62,590 nucleotides of DNA, taken from contig NZ_MWVJ01000018.1 of assembly GCF_002087335.1 (NCBI RefSeq), positions 1-62,590 of the forward strand, read 5' to 3'. Of this stretch, positions 1-7,696 are shown one piece after another. The stretch's first letter is position 1; each line of letters opens with the position of its first letter. The position numbers and the translations under genes were made by a program. This DNA comes from Pseudophaeobacter leonis (GTDB lineage: Bacteria > Pseudomonadota > Alphaproteobacteria > Rhodobacterales > Rhodobacteraceae). The notes beneath the pieces were generated by a model. The model saw nothing but the letters and a program-made list of their open reading frames with translations. It was not told where the DNA came from and did no database searches.

Positions 1-235
1 TTGCTGTGGATGCGATGATTGATCATATGCTTCCAGTTGAGGATCCATCGGAATTCATTGCCGCAACACGGGCCCTGGACCGGGTTTTGACCGCTGGCCG
101 CTACGTGATCCCCATATGGTCCTTTGACAAGGGCCGCATTGCCCATGCCAAAGAGCTGCGGTTCCCCAAAACCCTGCCGATCTACGGCGATCGCACGGCT
201 TTATGCCTGACGTCTGGTGGTATCAGCCAGACTAA
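1..235 (+). CDS. ABC transporter substrate-binding protein, family 5, C-terminal end (partial, frameshifted)
   Basis: The window opens inside the last ~75 codons of a periplasmic peptide/nickel-type (SBP family 5) solute-binding protein. The segment ALDRVLTAGRYVIPIW followed by a FPKTLPIYGD stretch is typical of the C-terminal lobe of this family. In the reading frame as given the protein runs on to 305 with an implausible tail. Adding one base near 196-198 restores the usual ending GFMPDVWWYQPD and a TAA stop at 233-235. The family binds its ligand in the periplasm and delivers it to an ABC permease, whose genes would lie to the left or elsewhere. Family assignment is good; the substrate cannot be told from this fragment. 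Confidence 0.7.
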
Positions 236-272
236 GACAGCGAAGATTTTCCCGGGCGCGGGCCGCGCCATG

Positions 273-301
273 TTGACAGCCCAGATCTATTTCCGTATTT
301 C
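273..301 (+). promoter_or_regulatory. Predicted sigma70-type promoter of the arsenic operon
   Basis: TTGACA at 273-278 is followed by a 17-base spacer and TATTTC at 296-301. The predicted start of transcription (about 307-309) falls on the ATG at 309, and no Shine-Dalgarno sequence precedes that ATG, so the message may be leaderless. The promoter lies beyond the repaired stop of the upstream transporter gene (235). Confidence 0.55.
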
Positions 302-318
302 GTGAATTATGGAAATAG
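287..318. promoter_or_regulatory. Inverted repeat, probable ArsR operator
   Basis: CTATTTCC at 287-294 and GGAAATAG at 311-318 form an exact 8-bp inverted repeat separated by 16 bases. It spans the -10 element and the start codon of the downstream arsR-arsC fusion. An ArsR dimer bound here would block polymerase directly, which fits autoregulation by this family. The site is seen in the sequence; binding is inferred. Confidence 0.5.
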
Positions 319-1166
319 ATTCGACACCCCCGTCTACAGACCAACTGGCCTCCCTTGCTCATCCAAACAGGCTGGCGATTTTCCGACTGCTGATGCGCCG
401 CTTTCCGGCCAAGGTCGCCGCCGGCGACATATCGGCGGCGCTGTCCCACAAGCCAAACACCACCTCGGCCTATCTCAGCAACCTGCGACAGGCCGGTTTG
501 ATCAGCCAAAGCAGACAGGGAAACTCTCTGCTTTATTGTGCCGATCTCGATGGTTTGCGGGGCATGTTCGACATGCTGCTCACCGGCTGCTGCCAAAACC
601 GCCCGGATATCTGCATGCCCGGCCCTGTGGCCCGCCTGGCGCAGCCAACATCAGAGCGCCCGCTAAAAGTGCTGTTTATCTGTACGGGGAATGCAGCACG
701 GTCGATTATGGCTGAAAGCCTTCTCAACAGGCTTGGGGAAGGACGGTTTCAGGCCTACTCTGCCGGCACCCACCCTGGCACAGGCCCCAACACTGGCCCC
801 TCGCCCAGGGTGCTGTCGCTGCTGGCGGAGAAAGGCTATGACACCAGCAGCCTGTCCTCAAAGACGCTTGCGACATTTTCCGGCCCCGATGCGGAGAAGA
901 TGGATTTCATCTTTACGGTCTGTGATCATGCGGCAAACGAAGAATGCCCGGCCTGGCCAGGACAACCAATGAGCGCGCATTGGGGCATGCCTGACCCGCT
1001 GCAGGTCACTGGCAGCGAGGCCGTGCGCAGTCTGGCCCTGCAACAATCCTATGGTCTTCTCAAGAGGCGCATCACAGCCTTTGCCGCCCTGCCGTTTGAC
1101 ACATTGGACCGAATTTCACTGCAACATCAATCTGATGCAATTGGCACCCTCACCAGCGAGACCTGA
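309..1166 (+). CDS. arsR: ArsR-ArsC fusion: arsenite-responsive repressor joined to arsenate reductase
   Basis: A 285-residue fusion. Residues ~8-90 form an ArsR-family winged helix (LASLAHPNRLAIFRLL, then NTTSAYLSNLRQAGLIS). Cysteines at 94, 95 and 102 (GCCQ...IC) match the three-cysteine arsenite site of the Acidithiobacillus ferrooxidans-type ArsR. Residues ~118-265 form a low-molecular-weight phosphatase fold arsenate reductase: the CTGNAARS loop (C125, R131) is the nucleophile site, and C205 and C213 (VCDHAANEEC) are placed like the redox pair of thioredoxin-coupled ArsC. It should reduce arsenate to arsenite and repress its own operon until arsenite binds. It is followed by a second arsC and aqpS. 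Start chosen at the ATG on the predicted transcription start. Confidence 0.88.
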   Translation: MEIDSTPPSTDQLASLAHPNRLAIFRLLMRRFPAKVAAGDISAALSHKPNTTSAYLSNLRQAGLISQSRQGNSLLYCADLDGLRGMFDMLLTGCCQNRPDICMPGPVARLAQPTSERPLKVLFICTGNAARSIMAESLLNRLGEGRFQAYSAGTHPGTGPNTGPSPRVLSLLAEKGYDTSSLSSKTLATFSGPDAEKMDFIFTVCDHAANEECPAWPGQPMSAHWGMPDPLQVTGSEAVRSLALQQSYGLLKRRITAFAALPFDTLDRISLQHQSDAIGTLTSET

Positions 1167-1188
1167 CCGGTCACAGGAAAGAACCCTC

Positions 1189-1661
1189 ATGAATATCTTG
1201 GTATTATGTACTGGCAACTCGGCGCGCTCCATTCTGTTGGAAGCCCTCCTCAACAAAATGGGTGCCGGAGAGATAAAGGCCTATTCGGCCGGATCGCAAC
1301 CGGCCGGAAAGGTCCATCCACAATCTCTCAAGCTGTTGCAGCAAAAGGGATACCCCGCGGATCAGGCCCGCTCAAAAGCTGGGATGAATTCGCCGGGCCG
1401 GACGCGCCTGCAATGGATCTGGTGATAACCGTCTGTGCCTCGGCAGCAGGTGAAACATGTCCAATCTGGCCCGGAGCCCCCCTGCGCGCCCATTGGGGTA
1501 TTCCCGACCCAGCGGCCGCTGCGCAACCCGATTGGGAAGAGGCCTTTGAGACCGCCTACCAGGCCCTGCACCGTCGGGCCGAGGCCTTTGTTGCATTGAA
1601 CGCAGAGCAATCCCCGGCAAACTACGCCGCCCGTCTCAAAGAAATTGGAGAGATGACATGA
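1189..1661 (+). CDS. arsC: ArsC, second arsenate reductase (reading frame broken once)
   Basis: A stand-alone low-molecular-weight phosphatase-type arsenate reductase of about 157 residues. It opens with MNILVLCTGNSARSILLEAL, carrying the CX5R catalytic loop (C7, R13). After the break it contains VITVCASAAGETCPIWPG and HWGIPDP, so the redox cysteines are also present. The frame changes at the AAAA run 1374-1377; one more A restores KSWDEFAGPDAPAMDLV. That is a homopolymer loss and most likely a sequencing error. It lies 22 bases after the ArsR-ArsC fusion and its TGA overlaps the aqpS ATG by four bases, so the three genes form one operon. Why the operon keeps two ArsC modules is not clear. 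Confidence 0.8.
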
Positions 1662-2314
1662 TTGCCAAAAAGCTGCTGGCCGAAGGTCTGGGAAGCGCCT
1701 TTTTATTGATCGGGGTGGTCGGCTCGGGCATCATGGCTGAAAGCCTTGCAGGTGGAAACACTGCCCTGGCCCTGCTGGCCAATGCCATTGCCACCGGCTG
1801 TATGCTCTTTGCCATTATTACCACGCTGGGGCCTCTTTCCGGGGCGCATTTCAATCCGGCCGTCACCCTCGCCTTTTGCCTGCGTGGTGAGCACCGCTGG
1901 CAACACCTGGCCCCCTATGCTGCGGTTCAGATCATCGGCGCAATCCTTGGTGTCTGGGCCTGCCACCTGATGTTTGATCTGCCCATTCTGCAGCTCTCAG
2001 GCACGATGCACCGCAGCGGTGTGGCGCAGTGGTCCTCTGAGGTGATAGCCACCTTTGGGCTGCTGTTTGTGATTTTTGGCGGCCTTCGGATGCGGCCTGA
2101 TACGGTGCCCGCTCTGGTCGGGCTATATATCACCGGGGCCTATTGGTTCTCCTCCTCCACCAGTTTTGCCAATCCTGCCGTAACAATCGCACGCGGGCTC
2201 AGCGATACCTTTGCGGGGATCTACCCGGGCCATATCGCCGCCTTTATCGCCATGCAGCTACTCGCAGTCGGCATTGCACATCTTGTTTTGAGCTGGCTGT
2301 TTGCTGAGGATTGA
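1658..2314 (+). CDS. aqpS: AqpS-type aquaglyceroporin, arsenite channel
   Basis: A 218-residue MIP-family membrane channel with six predicted helices and both half-helix signatures, HFNPAVT near residue 67 and FANPAVT near residue 172. In Sinorhizobium meliloti an AqpS in an ars operon lets arsenite made by ArsC leave down its gradient, replacing ArsB. The arrangement here (ArsR-ArsC, ArsC, channel, no arsB or acr3 seen) is the same. The ATG overlaps the preceding stop (ATGA), indicating translational coupling. Family and role are strong because of context; transport of other small neutral solutes is possible. Confidence 0.85.
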   Translation: MIAKKLLAEGLGSAFLLIGVVGSGIMAESLAGGNTALALLANAIATGCMLFAIITTLGPLSGAHFNPAVTLAFCLRGEHRWQHLAPYAAVQIIGAILGVWACHLMFDLPILQLSGTMHRSGVAQWSSEVIATFGLLFVIFGGLRMRPDTVPALVGLYITGAYWFSSSTSFANPAVTIARGLSDTFAGIYPGHIAAFIAMQLLAVGIAHLVLSWLFAED

Positions 2315-2558
2315 GACGCATCAGGCGGGCCTCAAACCCCCCTAAAACAGGCAGAGGATCCTGTCTGCCATAAGAGACCCTGCCCAGCCCGTACAAAGGG
2401 AAACCGCCTAGAATGCGGGCTGGTTCGCGCCGCAGTATGCGCCCCAAAAGTCCCGCGTTTCTTTTTAGCCCGTTTTTGCTATAACCTTGGAAGAACGCAG
2501 TCATTGTTTCGCCAGCACCACCAGCAGCAGTACCAGCAGCATCAATGGGGCACCAATC

Positions 2559-2814
2559 ATGACGATCCTTCCAACGCCAATCCCGTGGCACGAGACGTAT
2601 CGGCGCGCCAAGCAGCGCTTCCCTCATTTACAGCCCAGTGTCCCCAACCAGTGTCCCCAATCTGGAACGGGATCAACAAGGGTTTGTGGCCTATCTGACC
2701 CGCACCCATCATTTGACCCTGCGCGAGGCCCAGGAAGAGGTCGCTGACTTCCTGTTCACCGAAAGCCTGCATGCGGAACTGGAACCAGAGTCTGCCGCCC
2801 GGCCAAGAAGCTGA
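2559..2814 (+). pseudogene. Small hypothetical gene (80 residues if repaired) disrupted by a 13-bp duplication
   Basis: An ATG at 2559 opens a frame beginning MTILPTPIPWHETYRRAKQR. It is thrown out of frame at a perfect 13-bp tandem duplication (2635-2660). Removing one copy gives one continuous 80-residue frame to the TGA at 2812-2814, whose second half (GFVAYLTRTHHLTLREAQEE and onwards) is acidic and helical-looking. Exact restoration by removal of one copy is good evidence that this was a gene. I do not recognise a family and can propose no function. The ~240 bases before it, after aqpS, hold nothing I can name. Confidence 0.45.
2635..2660. repeat. 13-bp perfect tandem duplication
   Basis: The unit CCAGTGTCCCCAA occurs twice, at 2635-2647 and 2648-2660. 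Its length is not a multiple of three, so it shifts the frame of the small gene around it. Confidence 0.9.
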
Positions 2815-2902
2815 GTTTCCCGCAGGGATAGCCAATTGCCTGCAGCAAAGTCGAACACCAACTGTGAGATACAATTTGGGTACGGTCCGCAAAGCGCCGC
2901 AA

Positions 2903-3526
2903 CTAGCTGAGCGAGGTAACCCAGAGGATTGTCGCGTCCTCCTGACTGGTTGACACCACGTTGTGCCCCATCGCAGCATCATAATAGGCACTGTCGCCCC
3001 GGCGCATCTCAACCGGCTCATAGAATTCGGTATAGATCTTCACTACACCGGTCAGCACATAGAGAAACTCTTCGCCATCGTGGCGCACCCAGCCGTCGAA
3101 TTCGTCCATTGAGCGCGCCCGCACACGCGCCCGGTAGGGCAGCATCTGCTTGCGGCGTAGCCCCTCGGCCAGCAATTCATGCTCGTAGGTGGCCGTGGCC
3201 TGTTCAGATCCTTCGTTCAGCTTGGTGACGGTCATGCGGCCATTCACCTGATCCCGCTGTGGCTGGGTAAACAACTGCGGCACCGAAATCTGCAGCCCGA
3301 CAGCCAGCTTTTTCAACGCCTCATAGGTCGGCGACATCTGGCCATTTTCGATCTTGGACAGGGTCGAGCGCGCCAGCCCAGCCTGATTGGCCGCGTGTTC
3401 CAGCGTCCAGTCCCGTGCCTTGCGCAGCTCACGTACGCGCGCCCCAAGGTCAAGCGGTTCCGCCTCGCGCTCGTCGCCATTGGCGCGGGCAATCGTAATC
3501 AGGGATTTTGGGTCGCTTCCAGTCAT
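2903..3526 (-). CDS. XRE-family transcriptional regulator with cupin sensor domain
   Basis: A 207-residue two-domain regulator. Residues ~27-82 form a Cro/CI helix-turn-helix (VRELRKARDWTLEHAANQAG, then STLSKIENGQMSPTYEALKKLA). Residues ~125-205 form a single cupin barrel (DGEEFLYVLTGVVKIY, then RRGDSAYYDAAMGHNV) that presumably binds a small ligand. This architecture is common in regulators placed beside the catabolic or transport genes they control. It is divergent from the acyl-CoA synthetase gene with only 58 bases between them, so that gene is the likely target. The ligand is unknown. Confidence 0.85.
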   Translation of the reverse strand: MTGSDPKSLITIARANGDEREAEPLDLGARVRELRKARDWTLEHAANQAGLARSTLSKIENGQMSPTYEALKKLAVGLQISVPQLFTQPQRDQVNGRMTVTKLNEGSEQATATYEHELLAEGLRRKQMLPYRARVRARSMDEFDGWVRHDGEEFLYVLTGVVKIYTEFYEPVEMRRGDSAYYDAAMGHNVVSTSQEDATILWVTSLS

Positions 3527-3546
3527 GGGGCTTCTATATGCCGCCC

Positions 3547-3582
3547 GCTAGGCGCTTGCAACGCGGCACTTGTCGCGCTAGC
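3547..3582. promoter_or_regulatory. Imperfect inverted repeat in the divergent regulator/synthetase promoter
   Basis: GCTAGGCGC at 3547-3555 and GCGCTAGC at 3575-3582 are inverted repeats with one extra base in the left arm. They sit between the XRE-cupin regulator and the acyl-CoA synthetase, where an operator for the regulator would be expected. No clear -35/-10 pair was identified. Confidence 0.3.
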
Positions 3583-3584
3583 CA

Positions 3585-5099
3585 ATGCAGATGTTATCTC
3601 TCTTTGATCAAGGCCCCTTTGCGCCCTGCCCCGCTCCGTTTAATCTGGCGGCACATGTGCTGCGGCACGCCGATGATATGGCTGACAAGCCCGCCTTAGA
3701 GGTGATTGGCGCCCAGGGTTGCAAAATCTGGACCTTTGCACAGCTGGAGGCCGCCGTTCGGGGCACCGCAACAGGTCTGCTGGAGGCAGGCCTGGTGCCG
3801 GGGCAAATCCTGCTGATGCGGCTTGGCAATACCGTTGATTTCCCAATTGCCTATCTGGGAGCTATTGCCGCCGGACTGGTTCCGGTGCCAACCTCCTCAC
3901 AGCTGACCGAGGGCGAAACTGCAGGCATTATCAAAGATCTGAATGCCGCCGCCGTGCTGCGCGACCCCGAGGTTGCCTGCGCGGCACATCCAAACCAAAT
4001 CCTTCTGTCTGCCTTGCAGGCGATGCGCGGTCTTGCGCCCTGCGCCTATGACATGGGGGATCCCAACCGCATGGCCTATGCGGTCTATACCTCGGGCACC
4101 AGCGGCAAGGCGCGTGCGGTGGCGCATGCCCACCGCGCCATCTGGGCCCGGCAGATGATGATCAAAGGCTGGTATGACCTTGAGAGTGATGACCGGCTGC
4201 TGCATGCCGGTGCCTTTAACTGGACCTTTACCCTCGGCACCGGTCTGATGGATCCTTGGAGCGTTGGGGCCACCGCGCTGATCCCGGAGCCGGGCACCGA
4301 CCCCAGCGACCTCCCCATGCTGCTGCGCCAACATAAAGCCAGCATTTTTGCCGCAGCTCCAGGTGTTTACCGAAAGATCCTAAAGGATGGGTTGCCGCTG
4401 GATCTCCCCGATTTGCGCCATGGGCTTTGCGCCGGTGAAAAACTCTCGACGCATCTGCATGCCAACTGGGTGAAAACCTCCGGCACCGAGCTATACGAAG
4501 CCTATGGCATGTCCGAATGCTCAACCTTTATCTCCTCAAGCCCGGCGCATCCGGCCCGCGCGGAGGCCTTGGGGCAGCCGCAGCCGGGACGCAGGGTTGC
4601 CATTCTCGGCCCCGACGGTCCCGTGCCGCAGGGCAGCGAGGGCACCATTGCCATTGCCGACAACGACCCCGGTTTGATGCTGGGCTATCTCAACGCACCA
4701 GAAGAGACCGCCGCCCGGATGCAGGATGGCTGGTTTTTAACCGGTGATCAGGGTGCCATGGCAGTGGACGGGCAGATCAGCTATCTGGGCCGGGCAGATG
4801 ACATGATGAAAGCCGCCGGCGTTCGCGTCTCGCCCATCGAGGTGGAAACCCAGCTTTCCGCCCATCCCGGCCTCACGCAGGTTGGTGTTGCCTCGGTCGA
4901 GGTAAAAGCTGACAGCCACATTATCGTGGCGTTCTACACCGGTCCCAAAGACGTGAACGCAGCCGAGCTGGAAGCTTTTGCCGCCGAGCGTCTGGCCCGC
5001 TACAAACAACCGCGCGCCTATGTTCATCTTGATGCCCTGCCAAGTGGCGCCAATGGAAAATTGCTGCGCCGCGCCCTGCCTGCCTATTTCAAAGGATAA
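3585..5099 (+). CDS. Acyl-CoA synthetase, AMP-binding family (benzoate-CoA ligase-like)
   Basis: A 504-residue adenylate-forming enzyme, full length for the family. It should activate a carboxylic acid with ATP to an acyl adenylate and transfer it to coenzyme A in the cytoplasm. Core motifs are in order: YTSGTSGKARAV near residue 167, YEAYGMSE near 303, WFLTGDQ near 383, LGRADDMMKAAGVRVSP near 401, and the C-terminal catalytic lysine in SGANGKLLRR near 490. The overall pattern resembles benzoate-CoA ligase-type enzymes, but the acid substrate is not predictable. Either ATG (3585 or 3591) could start; neither has a good ribosome-binding site. A FrnE-like gene follows after four bases and the XRE-cupin regulator is divergent. 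Confidence 0.85.
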   Translation: MQMLSLFDQGPFAPCPAPFNLAAHVLRHADDMADKPALEVIGAQGCKIWTFAQLEAAVRGTATGLLEAGLVPGQILLMRLGNTVDFPIAYLGAIAAGLVPVPTSSQLTEGETAGIIKDLNAAAVLRDPEVACAAHPNQILLSALQAMRGLAPCAYDMGDPNRMAYAVYTSGTSGKARAVAHAHRAIWARQMMIKGWYDLESDDRLLHAGAFNWTFTLGTGLMDPWSVGATALIPEPGTDPSDLPMLLRQHKASIFAAAPGVYRKILKDGLPLDLPDLRHGLCAGEKLSTHLHANWVKTSGTELYEAYGMSECSTFISSSPAHPARAEALGQPQPGRRVAILGPDGPVPQGSEGTIAIADNDPGLMLGYLNAPEETAARMQDGWFLTGDQGAMAVDGQISYLGRADDMMKAAGVRVSPIEVETQLSAHPGLTQVGVASVEVKADSHIIVAFYTGPKDVNAAELEAFAAERLARYKQPRAYVHLDALPSGANGKLLRRALPAYFKG

Positions 5100-5103
5100 C
5101 ACC

Positions 5104-5853
5104 ATGACTGATGATCAGACCCCCAGCGCACATCCGGCGCAGACCTCAGACATGTCAGGCGCGCAGGCCCCAACACAGGCTGCAACAGCGGCTGCAGCGC
5201 TGCCCACGGTCAAGCTCGACATAATTTCCGACCCGATCTGCCCCTGGTGCTATATCGGCAAAACCCACCTGGACAAGGCCCTGGCCGCAATCCCCAATCA
5301 TCCCTTTGTCATTGAATGGCATCCGTTTCAGCTGAACCCGGACATGCCAGCAACAGGCATGGGGCGGCGTGACTACCTAGAGGCCAAATTTGGCGGCAAG
5401 GAGGGGGCGGTGCGCGCCTACGCACCGGTGGTTGAAAACGCCGAAAAGGCCGGACTAAACATCGATTTTGAAGGTATGCAGCGCACCCCCAACACAATTG
5501 ATGCCCACCGGCTGATCCACTGGGCCGGTATCGAACGCAAGCAGGGGCCTATGGTCGATGCCCTGTTCGACGCCTATTTTGCCCAGGCCCGTGACATTGG
5601 CGACCCAGAGGTTCTGGTCGAGATTGCAGCCAAGGTCGGCATGGAGGCCGATGTTGTGCGCCAGCTTTTGGCCAGTGACAATGACGTTGAGGACATCCGC
5701 AACCGCGATGCCCATTCGCGCAAAATGGGCGTGAGTTCGGTCCCAACCTTTATCATCGCAAATCAACACGCGGTCCCCGGAGCACAACAGCCCGAGATGT
5801 GGAAACAGATCATCGCGGATATTATGCAGCAACTTCAAACGCCTCAGGAGTGA
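5104..5853 (+). CDS. DsbA-family oxidoreductase, FrnE-like
   Basis: A 249-residue protein of the DsbA/FrnE thioredoxin-fold family. After a ~34-residue low-complexity, Ala/Gln-rich N-terminus, the fold starts with KLDIISDPICPWCYIGK. The CPWC active site is at residues 46-49. The C-terminal VSSVPTFIIAN carries the cis-proline loop (VPTF) typical of the family. No signal peptide is seen, so it is probably a cytoplasmic disulfide oxidoreductase or isomerase. Four bases separate it from the acyl-CoA synthetase and two from the K+ channel gene, suggesting co-transcription. The native substrate is unknown. Confidence 0.85.
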   Translation: MTDDQTPSAHPAQTSDMSGAQAPTQAATAAAALPTVKLDIISDPICPWCYIGKTHLDKALAAIPNHPFVIEWHPFQLNPDMPATGMGRRDYLEAKFGGKEGAVRAYAPVVENAEKAGLNIDFEGMQRTPNTIDAHRLIHWAGIERKQGPMVDALFDAYFAQARDIGDPEVLVEIAAKVGMEADVVRQLLASDNDVEDIRNRDAHSRKMGVSSVPTFIIANQHAVPGAQQPEMWKQIIADIMQQLQTPQE

Positions 5854-5855
5854 AC

Positions 5856-6275
5856 ATGAACCAGCTCCGTCGTCTGACCATATTTGTCGCCCTGCTCGTG
5901 ATCCTGGTCTCAGGCACCGTTTTCTTTCATTTTATTGAGGGCTGGAGCTGGCTGGATTCCTATTTCTTTACCGTGATCACCATCTCGACCGTTGGTTATG
6001 GCAATCTTGTCCCCATCACAGCTGCCGGCAAACTGGCAACGACCTTCCTGATCTTTGGCGGCTTGGGGGTCTTTGCCTTAGCGATGCATGAATTTGCCCA
6101 GATCCAACTGCTCAAACGTCAAAAGCACAACGAATGGCTCTTTGCCCGTCTGGACAGCCGGTCCGAGGAAACCGTGGAAAAGACTGCAAACGAAGACGAC
6201 CCGCCGCATGGGACACGCGTGCCGCAAGACGCACCAGAGGACACAAAGCCCTCAACTGATCCTTCAAACGCCTGA
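5856..6275 (+). CDS. Two-helix potassium channel protein
   Basis: A 139-residue membrane protein with two predicted helices (about residues 7-26 and 60-80) flanking a pore loop. The loop carries the K+ selectivity filter TISTVGYGN, with TVGYG at 45-49. This is the minimal ion-channel-2 architecture, probably a homotetramer in the inner membrane. The ~55-residue C-terminal tail is hydrophilic and acidic (EETVEKTANEDD), with no recognisable RCK/TrkA-N domain. The ATG at 5856 follows the stop of the FrnE-like gene by two bases, with CAGGAG as the ribosome-binding site. Confidence 0.85.
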   Translation: MNQLRRLTIFVALLVILVSGTVFFHFIEGWSWLDSYFFTVITISTVGYGNLVPITAAGKLATTFLIFGGLGVFALAMHEFAQIQLLKRQKHNEWLFARLDSRSEETVEKTANEDDPPHGTRVPQDAPEDTKPSTDPSNA

Positions 6276-6413
6276 TCTGCATCGAAACATCGCTGCACAT
6301 AACCCTGTGCATTTCGCGCCATGGTTTCCCGATGGCAATCGTGATAGCGCCGCGTCAACGACGCCTTATTAGGATCCAATTGCCGGACCCAGACGTCTCG
6401 CATGAGGATTCCA

Positions 6414-7637
6414 ATGACACCAAGCCCATCCCACACGATGTCCAAGCCAGAGTTCATTTCTCTGGTTGCAATGATGATGGCAACCATTGCCTTTTCCATC
6501 GACGCAATGCTGCCCGCACTGCCAGAGATCGGCGTGCAACTCAGCCCCGGTGATATCAACCGGGCCCAGCTTATCCTGACCTCTTTTGTGCTGGGCATGG
6601 GATTGGGCACCTTTTTCACCGGCCCCCTGTCAGATGCGTTTGGCCGCAAGCCGGTGATCATCGCAGGCGCCGCCATCTACATCATTTCTGCCGCCGTCGC
6701 CTGGGCGTCTACGTCCCTAGAGCTGGTTTTGATCGCGCGCGTCACCATGGGACTGGGCGCGGCAGGGCCACGGGTGGTGGCCCTGGCCATTGTCCGTGAT
6801 CTGTACTCGGGGCGCGAGATGGCAAAAATGATTTCGATCGCCATGATGATCTTTACCCTGGTGCCTGCTGTTGCGCCGTTGCTTGGCCAGGGCATCATGC
6901 TCTTTTCCGGCTGGCGCGGGTTCTTTGTCGCCTTTGTGGTCTTTGCCTGTGTCATTGCCCTTTGGGTGCAGATCCGGCTGCCAGAGCCGCTGGCGCGCGA
7001 GAACCGTCGCCCCTTTCGCCTGCCCCTGATGATGGCTGCAATCCGCGAGATGATGCTGCATCCCACTGTGCGCCTTTCGATCTTGGTTCAAACCCTGTGT
7101 CTGGCAATTTTGTTCACCATGATCACCATGGTTCAGCAAATCTATGACCTGGTTTTTGATCACGGCGACAGTTTCCCCTATTGGTTCAGCCTGGTTGCCC
7201 TGTTGTCTGGCAGTGCCAGCATTCTGAACGCCTCGCTTGTGGTACGGGTTGGCATGCGCCGGATGGTGACCTGGTCGCTGGCAGCACAGATTGTGTTCTC
7301 AGCCATAATGCTGGGTTTTGAGGCGGTTCCTTTGCCCGCAGGTATGGCGTTTGGTCTGTTTGTGGCCTGGCAAACCAGTGTCTTTTTCATTGCCGGCACC
7401 ACCCTCGGCAATCTCAATGCGATGGCGATGGAGCCCATGGGGCATATTGCCGGTATGGCCGCCTCGGTCATTGGCTCTATTTCCACCGTTCTGGCAGCCG
7501 CTATTTCCGCCCCGATCGGGCTTTTGTTCAACGGAACGCTGCTGCCGATTACCCTTGGCATCCTGACCATGGCCAGCGCAGGCTACCTGTTGATGCTGCA
7601 TATCGCCCGGGTCGAGGCGCGGTTTCCCACCGATTAG
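6414..7637 (+). CDS. MFS drug-resistance transporter, Bcr/CflA family
   Basis: A ~407-residue integral membrane protein with about twelve hydrophobic segments. The loop 2-3 signature GPLSDAFGRKPVI is typical of the major facilitator superfamily. The start of the first helix (FSIDAMLPALPEIG) and RVTMGLGAAGPRVVALAIVRD are characteristic of the Bcr/CflA subfamily of proton-driven multidrug exporters. Start chosen at the ATG at 6414 because AGGA lies eight bases upstream; an in-frame ATG at 6402 would add four residues. Substrates are not predictable. A strong hairpin with a T run follows the gene. Confidence 0.85.
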   Translation: MTPSPSHTMSKPEFISLVAMMMATIAFSIDAMLPALPEIGVQLSPGDINRAQLILTSFVLGMGLGTFFTGPLSDAFGRKPVIIAGAAIYIISAAVAWASTSLELVLIARVTMGLGAAGPRVVALAIVRDLYSGREMAKMISIAMMIFTLVPAVAPLLGQGIMLFSGWRGFFVAFVVFACVIALWVQIRLPEPLARENRRPFRLPLMMAAIREMMLHPTVRLSILVQTLCLAILFTMITMVQQIYDLVFDHGDSFPYWFSLVALLSGSASILNASLVVRVGMRRMVTWSLAAQIVFSAIMLGFEAVPLPAGMAFGLFVAWQTSVFFIAGTTLGNLNAMAMEPMGHIAGMAASVIGSISTVLAAAISAPIGLLFNGTLLPITLGILTMASAGYLLMLHIARVEARFPTD

Positions 7638-7666
7638 CGCGCTTGCTGACGGCTTGCGAAACTCCT

Positions 7667-7692
7667 AACCTCTCCAAATATTTGGAGAGGTT
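7667..7692. terminator. 26-bp perfect palindrome: terminator that also contains the next gene's ribosome-binding site
   Basis: The left arm AACCTCTCCAAAT (7667-7679) is exactly complementary to the right arm (7680-7692), and T residues run to 7695. This fits an intrinsic terminator for the MFS gene ending at 7637. The right arm contains GGAGAGG, which is the only Shine-Dalgarno sequence for the ATG at 7697. A folded hairpin would therefore both end the upstream message and hide the downstream ribosome-binding site. Confidence 0.7.
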
Positions 7693-7696
7693 TTTC

